A stretch of DNA of 64,000 nucleotides from Channallabes apus (GCA_030522415.1 CM060127.1:19268814-19332813); one strand, 5' to 3'. Shown: positions 45,798 to 56,569, counted from the first letter of the stretch. Program-made: numbers and translations. Notes: generated from the sequence alone by a model not told the origin.

Positions 45798-46389
45798 TGA
45801 GCTGCCAGTGATCCAGACTCCCTCTGCCCTTCGGACCGGTCTGATTCATCCTGGTGCCCCGTTTCTGGTTGGAGGTCTCGTCGCATGGATGCCCCGTGTG
45901 TCTCTGTGGGATGCGTCTGGTGTCTGGGGATGATTCTATCTACTTAGAAGACGGTTCTGGCCTCGACTGGTGTTGTCAGCTGTTTCTCTGAGGACTTGAC
46001 AATTCGATAGTTCAGGACTGGAACTTTATACAAGTCTATCTGAGTAACTACTGGACTCCATTTTAACATCAATTAACATCAACTATTATAGCTGAACCTA
46101 ACACTTAACACTGTATAAATGCAGATAATTTCCTGCTATCTGTTTCACCCAGATGAGGATGGGTTCCCTGTTGAGTCTGGTTCCTCTCAAAGTTTCTTCC
46201 TATTACCATCTCAGGGAGTTTTTCCTTGCCACTGTCGCCCTCGGGCTTGCTCACCAGGGATTATCTGAACATTTTTGATTCATACACATTCACATTCCAT
46301 ACAAACTTAAATAATTCTTTTGATTGTGTAAAGCTGTTTTGAGACAATGTCAATTGTTAAAAGCGCTATACAAATAAAACTAAATTCAA
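45798..46389 (+). mobile_element. 592-bp SINE-like repeat inside gypsy 2
   Basis: Flanked by exact ttgagaa at 45791-45797 and 46390-46396, and oriented + by its 3' tail (gcgctatacaaataaaac, then aattcaa). The 3' half (cctctcaaagtttcttccta, ttgccactgtcgccctcggg) is a common teleost repeat and matches 20222-20474 in reverse. It splits the reverse transcriptase gene. No open frame of note. Confidence 0.9.
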
Positions 46390-46787
46390 TTGAGAACAGC
46401 CCTAACGTGTTTGGTATATTCTTCTATGGTGTGTGAGTATATTAGAATGTCATCCAAGTAGACGAACACCCATCGGCCTAGCATGTCCCTGAGAACGTCA
46501 TTGATGAACTGTTGGAAGGCCAAGGGTGCGTTACAGAGTCCAAAAGGGATGACCAGGCTCTCATAACGTCCGGTGGGGGTGATGAAGGCCGTCTTCCACT
46601 CATCACCCTCTCTGATGCGCACCAAGTTGTAGGCGCTCCGGAGGTCCAACTTAGTGAACACGGTGGCACCAGAGAGGGCGTCCAGGGCTGAGTTGGTAAG
46701 AGGCAGCAGGTGACGGTTCCTTATGGTGATCTTATTTAGCCCCCAATAATCGACACACGGGTGAAGTTCGCCCCCTTTCTCCTTCAC
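46390..46787 (-). pseudogene. Gypsy 2 reverse transcriptase, palm region
   Basis: Holds [20 protein letters not shown], motif A ([15 protein letters not shown]), the substrate-loop region ([20 protein letters not shown]) and catalytic YLDD ([12 protein letters not shown] near 46455). It is cut by the nested repeat after HVRAVL. Upstream, 46788-47170 is in several frames. Confidence 0.92.
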
Positions 46788-47170
46788 GAAGAAGAACCCC
46801 GCGGCTGCAGGCGAGGAGGATGGGCAGATGTGCCGTGTTGTAGGGCGCTGGTGACGTATTCCTCCATCACCTGGTTCTCACTGTTGGAGAGAGAGTAGAG
46901 ATGGCCACGGGGGAGGGGGGGGGGTTGGAACCCTGCTGGAGTTCGATGGCCAGATCATAGGGATGGTGAGGTGGCAGATGATTGGCCCGGCATTTACAGA
47001 ATACCTCAGCCAGGTCCCGATAGGGCGGAGGGATTGCATGGATGTCGACGTCGGGGGCCTCGGACTCCGTGGAACACAGTCTGGGCCTGTAGGCATAACT
47101 CGGTGCAGGTCGCCCCCCACTGAAGGATCCGGCTTTGTGTCCAGGAAATCAGGGGGTCGTGTTTAAGTAG

Positions 47171-47608
47171 CTAGGGATATCCGAGGATGAGAGGTGGAGA
47201 GGAGATAGGGGTGAGGTGAAACTGGATCTGTTCTTGGTGCTGGCCGAGGTTGAGAGTGATGGGCTGGGTCTGTTGGGTGATGGGGCTAGATGAGAGGGGC
47301 CGCCCGTTGATGGAGGTGATTCTCATCGTCTGGGATAACGCCTCAATTCTTACCCCCAACCCTTTGGCGTACGTAGAGTCAATGAAGTAACCCGCGGCAC
47401 CGGAACCAATGAATGCGGTACTTCGGACCCGCTTGTGGCCAAGGTGGAGGGTTACCTGAACCGTGAGGCGAGAAGTGGTGGTTTCAGGAGTGGCGGAGAG
47501 GTGGATGGTGCCCGGTGAGTCTCTCCTGTTATTCACTGGGGCTGGGCGTTTCCTGGACGGAATGGGCAGGTCGCTCGGTGGTGCGCCGCTGAGCCACAGT
47601 AGGTGCAC
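47171..47608 (-). pseudogene. Gypsy 2 aspartic protease region
   Basis: A 145-codon frame with VQVTLHLGHKRVRSTAFIG, SGAAGYFIDSTYAKGLGV and LTPISSPPLILGYP. The active-site triplet in such proteases is Asp-Ser-Gly; here it reads Gly-Ser-Gly, so the catalytic Asp is lost. Frames are broken on both sides. Confidence 0.85.
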
Positions 47609-48484
47609 AATCCCTCGCGGTAGCGCCTCTCGCGTTCCGCCACGGTCAGGGAGGCGCGCCCTAGTTGCATGGGTTCCACGGCTCCGGTGTCAACCACGGC
47701 AGGGGGTGGAGATCCGACACATCCGGGGAAGGCAGTGGTGACGGTGGATGGTGGTTTTGGTGCAGTGTATGAATAGGTGGGAGCTGGCGGCAGGGTTCGA
47801 GGTGCTGGCTTCGGACGAGAGAGGAGGCGCTGGTCGATGCGGAGGACTAGCTGGATCAGCCCCTCCAGTGTGGCTGGGAGTTCTCATCCGGCTAGCTCGT
47901 ACTTAAGCCAGTCCCTCGAAGTAAGATGTCCGGAGGGCTGCGTCTCCCCATGAGGTCTGGATGGCGAGGGTACGGAAGTCCGCAGTATACCTGCTCACGG
48001 ACAATCCTCCCTGCCGCAGATGGTAGAGCTTCGTGTCGGTCTCCACCTCGCCCGCGGGATGTTCAAAAGTCAGTTTCAGCTGACGGGTGAACTCGTATAC
48101 GAGTGGGCGGTGTCGGTGTCAGCGCGAAGGACTGCCGTGGCCCACTCTGCTGCCTGCCCTGATAGCAACGAGACGAGTAGTGCAATGCGCAGCCAGCATT
48201 AAACACAAACACCAGTTCCAGCAATGTTAAAAACACACTGCATTTCCCATCCGTGCCATCCCATTAGCCATTAGACCGCTAGCCATGCCATCAACAGCCG
48301 CATGGAGGTTCGCGTTCTCCCGCTTAAGCTCCGCCACCTCGCGGCGCAAGGCCGCGACGTCTTGGACACTCCGGCGCAGAGTATCGAGCTCTCCGGTTAG
48401 CTTATTGATTAGCATAGCATGCTGGTCAACCACATCGCATAGGCGCGCGTGATCCGCTGGGTTTACTGCCTTGGGCTCTGTCAT
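47560..48484 (-). pseudogene. Gypsy 2 gag, frameshifted
   Basis: Starts at an ATG at 48484 (MTEPKAVNPADHARLCDVVD) with a heptad-like LTGELDTLRRSVQDVAALRR segment suggesting a coiled coil. Capsid-type sequence follows in another frame (FTRQLKLTFEHPAGEVETDT near 48050; SVSRYTADFRTLAIQTSWGD near 47970). A CCHC zinc knuckle ([17 protein letters not shown]) lies near 47570-47625. At least two frameshifts. Confidence 0.85.
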
Positions 48485-48486
48485 TC

Positions 48487-48847
48487 TGTCACGAACTAAC
48501 CCAAGACGACCAGAAAGACGTAGCTTTAGCAGTTAGCCCTATAGCGTGAATGGTAAACCCAAACGCGGATTGACACGAGTGTGCAGGATAATCACGCGAT
48601 TTGTTAAAAGGACTCTCAAAGTGAATGAGCAAGAGAAAGACACAATCTAACCCGCGTCCTATAAACACACACTCAGTCTGAAGGCAAACCCAAGAAGGTG
48701 AGTACTCACGTGCACACGAACGATTCTGAGGTGGCATGGGCAAAACTCAATGACAGAGCGATGTGTGGCGCCATCTTGTTCCCTTTTATGCTTTCAGGTT
48801 CGCGACTTCCGGGTCCTAGTGCCGGTCGTGGCTGAGTGCGCATGTCA
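48487..48847 (-). repeat. 5' LTR of gypsy 2
   Basis: 361 bp. On the + strand it starts TGTCACGAAC and ends GCGCATGTCA, giving TG...CA ends, and is bordered by GCTTT. The length and ends follow from the target duplication and the stub at 44306. The gag ATG lies only two bases beyond the LTR. Confidence 0.88.
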
Positions 48848-48852
48848 GCTTT

Positions 48853-49306
48853 AGGATGAACATTTAAACAGTTGCACCACAGCAGATTTCAAGAAGCATA
48901 TCATAGCTGCTCTATATTTTACTTTAGACAATGATGATGATACTTACAGTATTCAAATCATTTATATATTTGAACAGTTTTCTTGCCTGGACACGATTCT
49001 AATGATCCCCATAAAGAGTACTGTAAGTAGATCCTATCCAGCATGCAATTCAGCCTCGGTTCCCAGTGCTCCTGGGATAGGTTCAGGGTCTACCATGCCA
49101 TCTAAGTCAGTTGGTGTTTTTCCTGACATTTAACAGTCTGCATGCAATGATTGATGCTTTCTGCCTTTGGCTTGTGAACTTTATTGAGCTCTTAAATGTT
49201 AAATAACGATTAAAACAGTCAGTACATTACTCTAACAAAGTATTGTACTTGGATGTAAAAACAAATTGTATATTTTTCCACCCCTGCCTCACTGTTTATA
49301 GTAAGT
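48853..49306. other. Intergenic DNA with a SINE scrap
   Basis: tgctcctgggataggttcag near 49065 resembles the SINE body. Otherwise nothing seen. Confidence 0.45.
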
Positions 49307-49318
49307 AGATTTTGATGA

Positions 49319-49632
49319 GGGCAGCTTAGTGGCTATCGCTATCGCTTTGCACCTCATGGGTCCAGGCTCGATTCCCATCTCAGGGTCTGTGTGCTTGGAG
49401 TTTGCATGTTCTCCCCATGCTTGATGGGTTTCCTCTGGGTTCTTCACAGTCCAAACACATGTAGGCTTGGATTGGTGTTCCAAATTGCCCTGTAGTGTGG
49501 ATGTGTTTTGTGATGGATTGTCATTACTGTAGGTGTGCCCTAAGTCTCCTGGGATAGTCTTTAGACACCCCTGCAACCCTGTATGCAGGATAAAATGGTA
49601 GTATAGATGATGAGTGAGTGAGTGATTGAGTG
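49319..49632 (+). mobile_element. SINE with 12-bp target duplication
   Basis: A 314-bp diverged copy (gggcagcttagtggctatcg head, ctcgattccc B-box-like block, gatgagtgagtgagtg tail). agattttgatga is exact at 49307-49318 and 49633-49644. Confidence 0.93.
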
Positions 49633-49644
49633 AGATTTTGATGA

Positions 49645-50130
49645 TCTGGTTTTCATCCTTATTAAATTACAAGAATATATAATAAGTGTTCTTGGTTGCT
49701 CAATAAAGGACCACCATCTAAATTAAAGAATCATTAAGAACAATGTAGTCCAGCACATTCAATTAAATATATTTCAAATATTAAAATATTTAACACATTA
49801 GTAGAATTCTTAGGTAGAATACTCTAGGTAGAATAATAACATATTGCTTATCTGCCTAAGGCTGTTGAGTCATGCCATGGTGATTCCAGGTGTTTGGGGA
49901 ATATCTCTGTATCCTCATTTCATTTAAGAAATGCTATTATTAGGAATCTCCTCTGCTTCATAGGGATATGACTCAATTCCTTGACCTTTGAAATTATTAG
50001 TCTATGGCCATATTAAACTCCAAATCTGACAAAAAAAAATTTCCTAATCCACACCAACCATTTCTTTCTCTCTTTTATTTCTTTTATTATTTTTAAAACA
50101 GGGAATCAGATGTCACCTCTGATTTGTTAC
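49645..50130. other. Intergenic DNA
   Basis: No recognised gene or repeat. Confidence 0.5.
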
Positions 50131-50500
50131 AAGGTGAGTCAAAAATTATCTGCACTCCGGTTATATTAAAACTCCTGTTGGCTGGACTGTCTTATCAGCA
50201 TTTCTGTTCAAGGCTACTGTCTCCCCAGTCACTGCTGTGCCCGTGGTCCTGACAGTGTACCCAGTGCTTAAAGAAGTTACAGAAGTGTTCAGATATCTGC
50301 AAAAAAAATTGGACTGATACTCAGAGGAAGAGGAAAGCTTAATAAAGAGAATCATTACTGGTGAAAAGACAAGGATTCATCACTATGAGCCTGAGAATAT
50401 GGAATAGAAAATGCTCAATCACCAACCAATAAAAAGTTCAAAAGTCAACCATCAGCTGGACAATGAATGCTTATTCTGCATTATTCTGGATGTATAATGA
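50131..50500 (+). mobile_element. Mariner-like remnant
   Basis: caaggtgagtcaaaaattat at the left resembles a mariner terminus. Near 50350-50420 a frame reads ITGEKTRIHHYEPENME, matching the mariner block normally carrying the first catalytic Asp (here Glu-Lys replaces Asp-Glu). A stop follows. The interior is deleted and the right end was not found. Confidence 0.65.
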
Positions 50501-51178
50501 TATTCATTATATACTCTATAATTGCACAGTTTATGTTAACTAGAATATAATTATAATTATATAATTATATCTCCAATATAAGTGGAGAGAGCAAAAGTGA
50601 GATGATAAGGATGACTAAATCCATTAAACATCCCACACTTGTGGTTAAATGGTCAACTGAAGGGTTTTATGCGCATTAAATGGTATTTTCATGAAGTATC
50701 TTATAAGCAGGGAAATTATTTCAGTCAATAAAAAACTTTGGCCAACTATGTGGTATATAGTAGAATTTAAGAGATTTTGTATTAATTCATGTATGTTTGT
50801 ATTAATTCATGTATTATTGTATTATATTAATTGACACTTACAGTACCTTGCAGTGGTGGTTTACAGTATTTTTTACTCTTCTGTTAATATAGAATTTTAG
50901 AAAACTATTTGTTATGAATTGTAAAATTATTAAAGATTTCATGTATTAGATGGATTGATTGTTTTTATTTGTGGTGTACTTAATTAATAGAATATTAGTT
51001 TCAATATATGGATAGAAAATAAAAATAAAATAAATTGGATAAAATGTATTTTAAGTGTATTTTACTAAAATGTGATGTTATGATACTGTGAACAAATTAC
51101 AAAGAAATTATGGGGTAAAATAGCAATTAAGGGTAAATGTCTCCCAAACATGTAATAAAAATAACAACCAAGCATAGG
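50501..51178. other. Intergenic AT-rich DNA
   Basis: No recognised gene or repeat. Confidence 0.5.
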
Positions 51179-51412
51179 ACCTGAGGCCACAGTGCTAACC
51201 ACTAAGCCATGCCAACTTAAAATAACCTTTTAATATAGGGTATTTTGTATTTAAATTATCTTAATTTTCTATACAATTTATCCTATACAAGGTCAGGGGG
51301 GACTGAAGCCTATCCTAGGAGACTTTACGCATCAAGGCATCGCAGGCACTAGAGGAGGAATTGAACCTGCAACCCTGGAGGTGCGAGGCCACAGTGTTAA
51401 TCACTATGGCAT
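51179..51412 (-). mobile_element. SINE fragments
   Basis: Two - strand pieces of the common SINE. A head scrap lies at 51179-51220 (gaggccacagtgctaaccac) and a shortened copy at about 51280-51412 (aagcctatcctaggagactt, then caaccctggaggtgcgaggc). Confidence 0.65.
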
Positions 51413-51447
51413 CATGTTAACATTAATGCATGATTGTAGCAGTCTCA

Positions 51448-51945
51448 CTCATCGCCTATACCGCTTTATTCGGTATGCAGAGTTGCAGGGTCCCAGGAGT
51501 CTTAAGGCACAAGGCGGGGTACATCCTGGAGAGGGTGTACATCACAGGGGTGACACACCAACCCACACTCACACTGTTATTCACATACTGTACTTTGGGC
51601 AATTTGGGAATGCCAGTTAACCTACTTTAATCTGCATGTCTTTGAAGTTTGGGAGGAAACCGGAGAACCCGGAGGAAACCCGGGCCAGGGCCAGGGGTAG
51701 CATAGTGGTTAAGGCATTGGACTACGGTTCGGAAGATCCCAGGTTCAAACCCCCCAACCACCAAGTTGCCACTGTTGGGCCCTTGAGCAAGGCCCTTAAC
51801 CCTCAACTGCTCAGATGTATAATGAGATAAAAATGTAAGTTGCTCTGGATAAGAGTGTCTGCCAAATGCCTAAAGGTAAATGTAAATGAAAACCCAGCAA
51901 GAACGAGGAGAGCATGCACACACACATGCTGCTGTATTTAAATCA
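51448..51945 (-). mobile_element. SINE copy split by another SINE
   Basis: A - strand copy from gcctataccgctttattcgg, through gggaggaaaccggagaaccc, to 51681. It continues after 51887 with acccagcaagaacgaggaga. The gap is filled by a second SINE type (51682-51887). Confidence 0.75.
51682..51887 (+). mobile_element. tRNA-derived SINE (second type) nested in a SINE
   Basis: The head gcatagtggttaaggcattg and cccaggttcaaacccc supply A-box- and B-box-like elements. The body has gggcccttgagcaaggccct and ctctggataagagtgtctgc, with a taaatgtaaatg tail. gaaaccc on the left and gaaaaccc on the right may be the target duplication. Confidence 0.85.
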
Positions 51946-52099
51946 TGTTAATATTAATGCACCATTGTAGTGTAATATACAGTATAGAAAATAAATTAGA
52001 ACACATCCTTTACAGTGGTTTGTACATTGTGGAAAATAGATACCAATCAAAAAGCCAAAAAAGTATTGTCACCTTTTTAAAGATATTAGTCTGATATAG
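51946..52099. other. Short spacer
   Basis: Nothing recognised. Confidence 0.5.
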
Positions 52100-52577
52100 G
52101 CCAAAAGTTTGGACACACCTTCTCGTCTATCTGTCAATGTGTTTTCTTTATTTTCATGACCATTTACGTTGGTAGATTCTCACTGAAGGCATCAAAACTA
52201 TGAATGAACACATGTGGAGTTATGTACAAAAAAAGTTCTCCACAGCCACCGGACCTGAACCCAATCGAGATGGTTTGGGGTGAGCTGGACCGCAGAGTGA
52301 AGGCAAAGGGGCCAACAAGTGTTAAACACCTCTGGGAACTCATCGAGAAAATTCCAAGAGTGTGCAAAGCAGTAATCAGAACAAAGGGGGGCTATTTTGA
52401 AGAAATATATAACTAGAATATAAAACATGTTTTCAGTTATTTCACCTTTTTTTGTTAAGTACATGTTAACTCCACATGTGTTCATTCATAGTTTTGATGC
52501 CTTCAATGAGAATCTACCAATGTAAATGGTCATGAAAATAGAGTTAACACACTGAATGAGTGAAGTTGTGTCCAAAC

Positions 52578-52582
<5 letters not shown>
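52100..52582 (+). mobile_element. Tc1-derived element with long inverted repeats
   Basis: Inverted repeats of roughly 125-130 bp (52102-52227 and 52459-52581; both contain tgaatgaacacatgtggagt or its complement) enclose about 230 bp. The interior encodes a transposase C-terminus with PPDLNPIEMVWGELDRRVKA and HLWELIEKIPRVCKAV. The frame opens from an ATG within the left repeat (52204) and runs 70 codons. It is a deletion derivative of a Tc1 element that would need transposase supplied by another copy. Confidence 0.9.
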
Positions 52583-52645
<63 letters not shown>

Positions 52646-52654
52646 AGGCCAAAC

Positions 52655-52697
<43 letters not shown>
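52583..52697. repeat. Two (TA)n arrays around a Tc1 terminus scrap
   Basis: (TA)n at about 52583-52640, then agtacaggccaaacg (a Tc1 end motif), then (TA)n at about 52656-52697. Confidence 0.93.
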
Positions 52698-52699
<2 letters not shown>

Positions 52700-52701
<2 letters not shown>

Positions 52702-52985
52702 CACTACCGTTCAAAAGTTTGGGGTCACTTGAAAATTTCTTTGTTTTTGTTTAGTGATTTATTTTCTACATTCTACAACAATACTGTGGATTTCAAAACT
52801 ATAAAATAACACATATGAAATTAGGTAATTACGTAACAACAACAAAAACAACAGTTAATTGTTATTTTAAGACACAGAGGTCAGCCTTTCTGTAATAGTT
52901 CTTGCAAGAACAGTATTGTCAAGTGCGTTTGCAAAATCCGTCCCCATAATGACTCTTTTTCCCTTATCATGGCTTTAAACCCGGA
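52700..52985 (+). mobile_element. Tc1-like remnant, different family
   Basis: acactaccgttcaaaagttt is a recognisable Tc1-type terminus. Further in, ttttaagacacagaggtcag and caagtgcgtttgcaaaatcc resemble transposase N-terminal coding sequence with large deletions. Confidence 0.55.
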
Positions 52986-53059
52986 TTGGGATTTTACAGT
53001 TATTGTTAAACTGGACTTACTATAACAGGGGCCTGTGTAGTCCTGCCCCATCCCCCCTC

Positions 53060-53307
53060 CCCCCTCCACCCCTGCTTTAAAATGCGCTCGTCCAGTAGCA
53101 TGTGTTCAGCCGAGCGCTTTCTCTCCTCTCCAGCTCTCCTCCTCTCCTCTTCTCTCCGGTACAAGCGGCTGGTCCCGGTAGTAACATGGTGCGAGGATCA
53201 GGGCGGCACTGAGCCACTGCATAAAGACACAACGACTACAACAACAACAACAATAATATATATTTTTTAATCCACGCCGAGGAGGAATCCAGCAGTTTTC
53301 GGACGCG
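53060..53307 (+). promoter_or_regulatory. Candidate promoter and noncoding first exon
   Basis: A GC- and CpG-richer stretch after a C-rich tract (about 53044-53070) with tttaaaa at 53075. It is followed by a CT-rich run, a GC-rich block and a strong splice donor, GGACGCG/GTAAGGAAG, at 53307/53308. Short upstream frames start at 53082 and about 53186, but no credible coding start precedes the donor, so a 5' UTR exon is the best reading. The gene would extend rightwards, perhaps past the window; its identity is unknown. Confidence 0.45.
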
Positions 53308-54004
53308 GTAAGGAAGTGAGCCGTGCGGCTTCCTCTTCATCTGCAGTATTGATATCAGTGTTAAATTGTTAACGACGCTGCTTCTGGTCCGATGCCTCCG
53401 CGTCGCGTTGGTTTTCTGTGTTGTTTCGAGTAACCGTCACACTGTAGCTCTACTATAACCAGCATAGCGGGATGGAGAAGTGTTATTCTGGTCTTCTTCA
53501 GCAATCTTGGTGAAATAAATAAATACATGTAAATACATAAAACGTCCCACCGATGTTGCACCAGTGTGAAAGCCTCGTTATAGCCTCGGATAAGGAGATT
53601 AAGCGACTGGATGTACTGAAGGTCCTGCTGACCACTAGTTTGTGAATGAAACATTCCCTTACGTAAAAATGGCATGCATGTCATATGTTTTTCATATGCT
53701 ATTATATGAATGATAACAAAAGAGAAGGCAAGTTTGATGTAATGTAATGTAATACCCTAAATGTCTTTCCTTCCTTCCTTCCTTCCTTCATTCATTCACT
53801 CATTCATTCATTCATCTTCACTAAGATGACTTTATTCTGCGGAGAGTGGTGGTTGATCTTCAGTCTATCCTGGGATCACTATACACGATGCATGGCATGA
53901 ATACAACCTGGAGGGAGTCCAATGCCATCACATACTACCACACACACACACACACACACTGTACAGTATACTGTATATAGACAGACTGGCTAAGTAAGGA
54001 GTGA

Positions 54005-54044
<40 letters not shown>

Positions 54045-54716
54045 ATGTGTGTGTGTGTGTGTGTCTTTGCAAGCTTGAAGGAAACTAGATAACCAGGATA
54101 GAACATTTCTACTAGAAAGAAGTTGTGTAAATTGAAAATGTGATTTCATGACATCACCTGAGTACTATGTGATCAGGTGTGAAAGTGAATACATTCTGTA
54201 AAAATCACATGCAAACCAAACCTAAAATGATATACATGTGAAAAACATATGAACCATGTCTACAACCTACATTTCCCATGTACTGTAAATCATGTGATTG
54301 TTCAGACGTGAGGCTCATGTGACTGTTCTTTTAGGATTGCGGACTAAATGGAAAAGTTACTGTATCAGTAGTGAAAAACCATTTTTTGTTGTTTGTTTTG
54401 TAATTAACGCACATTTATAAGGATACTGGTTCTGGTTTATAAGGATACTTGAAATGTGTTATCATTAATTGATTGTGCATGTACAAATACAAACAACTAA
54501 CCCAGAAATAAATTATTTATTCTAGAAATAAATGTAAGATTTAGGAATCAATAATCCCAGCATGGTATACAATATGACAATGCGGCGAACAGAAATGACT
54601 CTCAAAGTGGGGTTGAAGAAGCATAGCCGTTTGATCTGGGATTACTTTTATTTTGATTCACTGGTAGAAATCACAATCTACCCCTGTCAAAGTTATTATT
54701 GTTAAATAGTAAATAG
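53308..54716. repeat. Possible first intron with microsatellites
   Basis: (CTTC)n then (ATTC)n at about 53767-53815, (CA)n at 53939-53960 and (TG)n at about 54006-54063. No coding exon recognised. Confidence 0.6.
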
Positions 54717-54950
54717 CGTTGTGGCATCGTGGCCTAGTGATTAGTACTGTTGCCTTGTACCTCCAGGGTCCGGGTTTGAATACCACCCCCAGTTTTCTCC
54801 CACAGTCCAAAGACATGCAGGTTATGGGATGGATTGGCACCCCGCCCAGGGTGTACCCCGCCTCATGGCCTAAGTTTTCTGGGAAAGGCTCGACGCCCAC
54901 TACGACCCTGTTAAAACGGTATTGGCGATAAGTGAGTGGGTGAGTGAGTG
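54717..54950 (+). mobile_element. SINE, internally shortened
   Basis: gtggcatcgtggcctagtga head, cctccagggtccgggtttga, tcccacagtccaaagacatg, gtgtaccccgcctcatggcc and a gtgagtgggtgagtgagtg tail. The middle is deleted. Confidence 0.85.
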
Positions 54951-56569
54951 GAGAGCATGAAGCAACCAACCTTAGCCACTAAGGCGTGCGTGAGTGCACT
55001 TCTGGTGCTGGTCCCAAGCCCAGATTAAACTGGGGAGAGGTGCATCAGTTAGGGCACAAAAGGGTTCAGCTGGCACAAAAGCTGGAAAAGCTGGGGAAAA
55101 ATGGTTTTGAATAGAATTGGGTTAATCCAAACCTACGTATGTAACTCAAAAACAAATAAATAATCTTGGCTTTTGTCAATAGAATATTAGTAATTTTTAT
55201 TGTGCACATTTATTGTTCATGACATGAATTCATACTAAGTGTATCAAATCATTTATTTTACAGTTAAACGTCTCTGGGTGCAAAAAGCCTGAGAATCTCC
55301 AGGCTAAAATACATTGTACACTGTCTCTGCTGATTACTTTTCTTTTTGCAAACACAATCATTATTACTTCTCACTGTCATGTCCACCCACTCCTAGCTGC
55401 CCTGCACCAGCGTGCTCACTTACACCAGGTTGGTAGACAGCAAGGTGACTGAAAGGCAACATCCAGTGCACAAATTACCCTTTTGATATTGTATTTAAAA
55501 AAAACTGACCATCTCTAAAGGCTTATTATTAAAATGTTTAAAAGTATTATTATCTGATTATCATCCTTACTGTATTGGAGAACACAAGCAATAACCACAT
55601 ATAACTTAATCTAATGAAAAGAAAAAAGTAACCAAAAAATTATCAGGTTTAATCAAATGTAAAAGGGTTTTGATCAAATTTATACAGTGTATGGATGCTA
55701 ATGGCTTTTCTCATACAAACCCTTACATTCGTTAGTCTTAAAATTATGGTTATATTAAGTCCATTTTGAAAAACAAGACACGTCATATTTTTTTCTAGGA
55801 ACTGAATAGCCTAATGACCTTACACAAAATACTCTACATTTGGTTGCTTGTCTGTATTTTAGCCAAACCAATTTTGAGTATCTGTGGAAAGACCATCAGC
55901 GCCCAATTTAAAGGCAGAATGCTGCAGACCTCCACCCTAGTTACTGCTTCCTGCATTCAGATAATTTAAGCTATCAGACTTCTGCCTGTCTTTGACAGAA
56001 CCATCATGGATTGCAGATGTATTATAGGATAAATGAGCAAAGGCAATGTGGTTGGATTTTATTTACTTTCATGTTAAATCATAAAAAGGTAACCGTAATC
56101 TTTGTAACTTTTCATAAACATGGCAGAATAATATTACTGGTAATTCAGTAGTCATGCTATACTGTATTGCCAAATAACTGCCAAATTAATTTTGTGATCA
56201 TAAAATGTCCTGTCTAAATGATTCGATATAAGTTGTTTTTTTGGATGTGTAGTCACAAAATGTGAGTCTTATCTATAGCTGTATAAGCGGTACTCTTTTT
56301 AGACATTTTGTAATTAAATTGTAAATGGAATTCAAAGTTTCTATGCATTTTCTTGGGTAGTATTTTACAGAAATTGTAAAATATTGTATGGTAGGTTTTT
56401 CCAAGCATCTTGGATAATTTGATACATTTTGTTTGTCCAAATTTCTTTAAAAAAACAGAAATCCCATGTTTTGAGATGAATTTAGTGGGAATGTGAATCA
56501 ACAGGGACTTCAGGATACCTACGTGCCAATTTTGCCCAGTTTGTTTATTTTGTAAATATTATTATTATT
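54951..56569. other. Noncoding DNA
   Basis: AT-rich; no gene or repeat recognised. Confidence 0.5.

Larger units (their letters stand above)
44306..48847 (-). mobile_element. Ty3/gypsy element 2, 3'-deleted, with 5-bp duplication
   Basis: A minus-strand LTR retrotransposon of 4542 bp flanked by GCTTT at 44301-44305 and 48848-48852. Order on the - strand: 5' LTR (48847-48487), gag, protease, reverse transcriptase, RNase H, integrase, then a 33-bp stub of the 3' LTR (44338-44306). The stub matches the tail of the 5' LTR at all but one base. Integrase runs directly into it, so the integrase C-terminus, any chromodomain, the polypurine tract and most of the 3' LTR were lost after insertion. A 592-bp repeat sits inside pol at 45798-46389. 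Several frameshifts; not functional. Confidence 0.93.

Noticed and set aside
52486..52754. Frames of Tyr-Ile repeats
   Set aside because: They are translations of (TA)n arrays.
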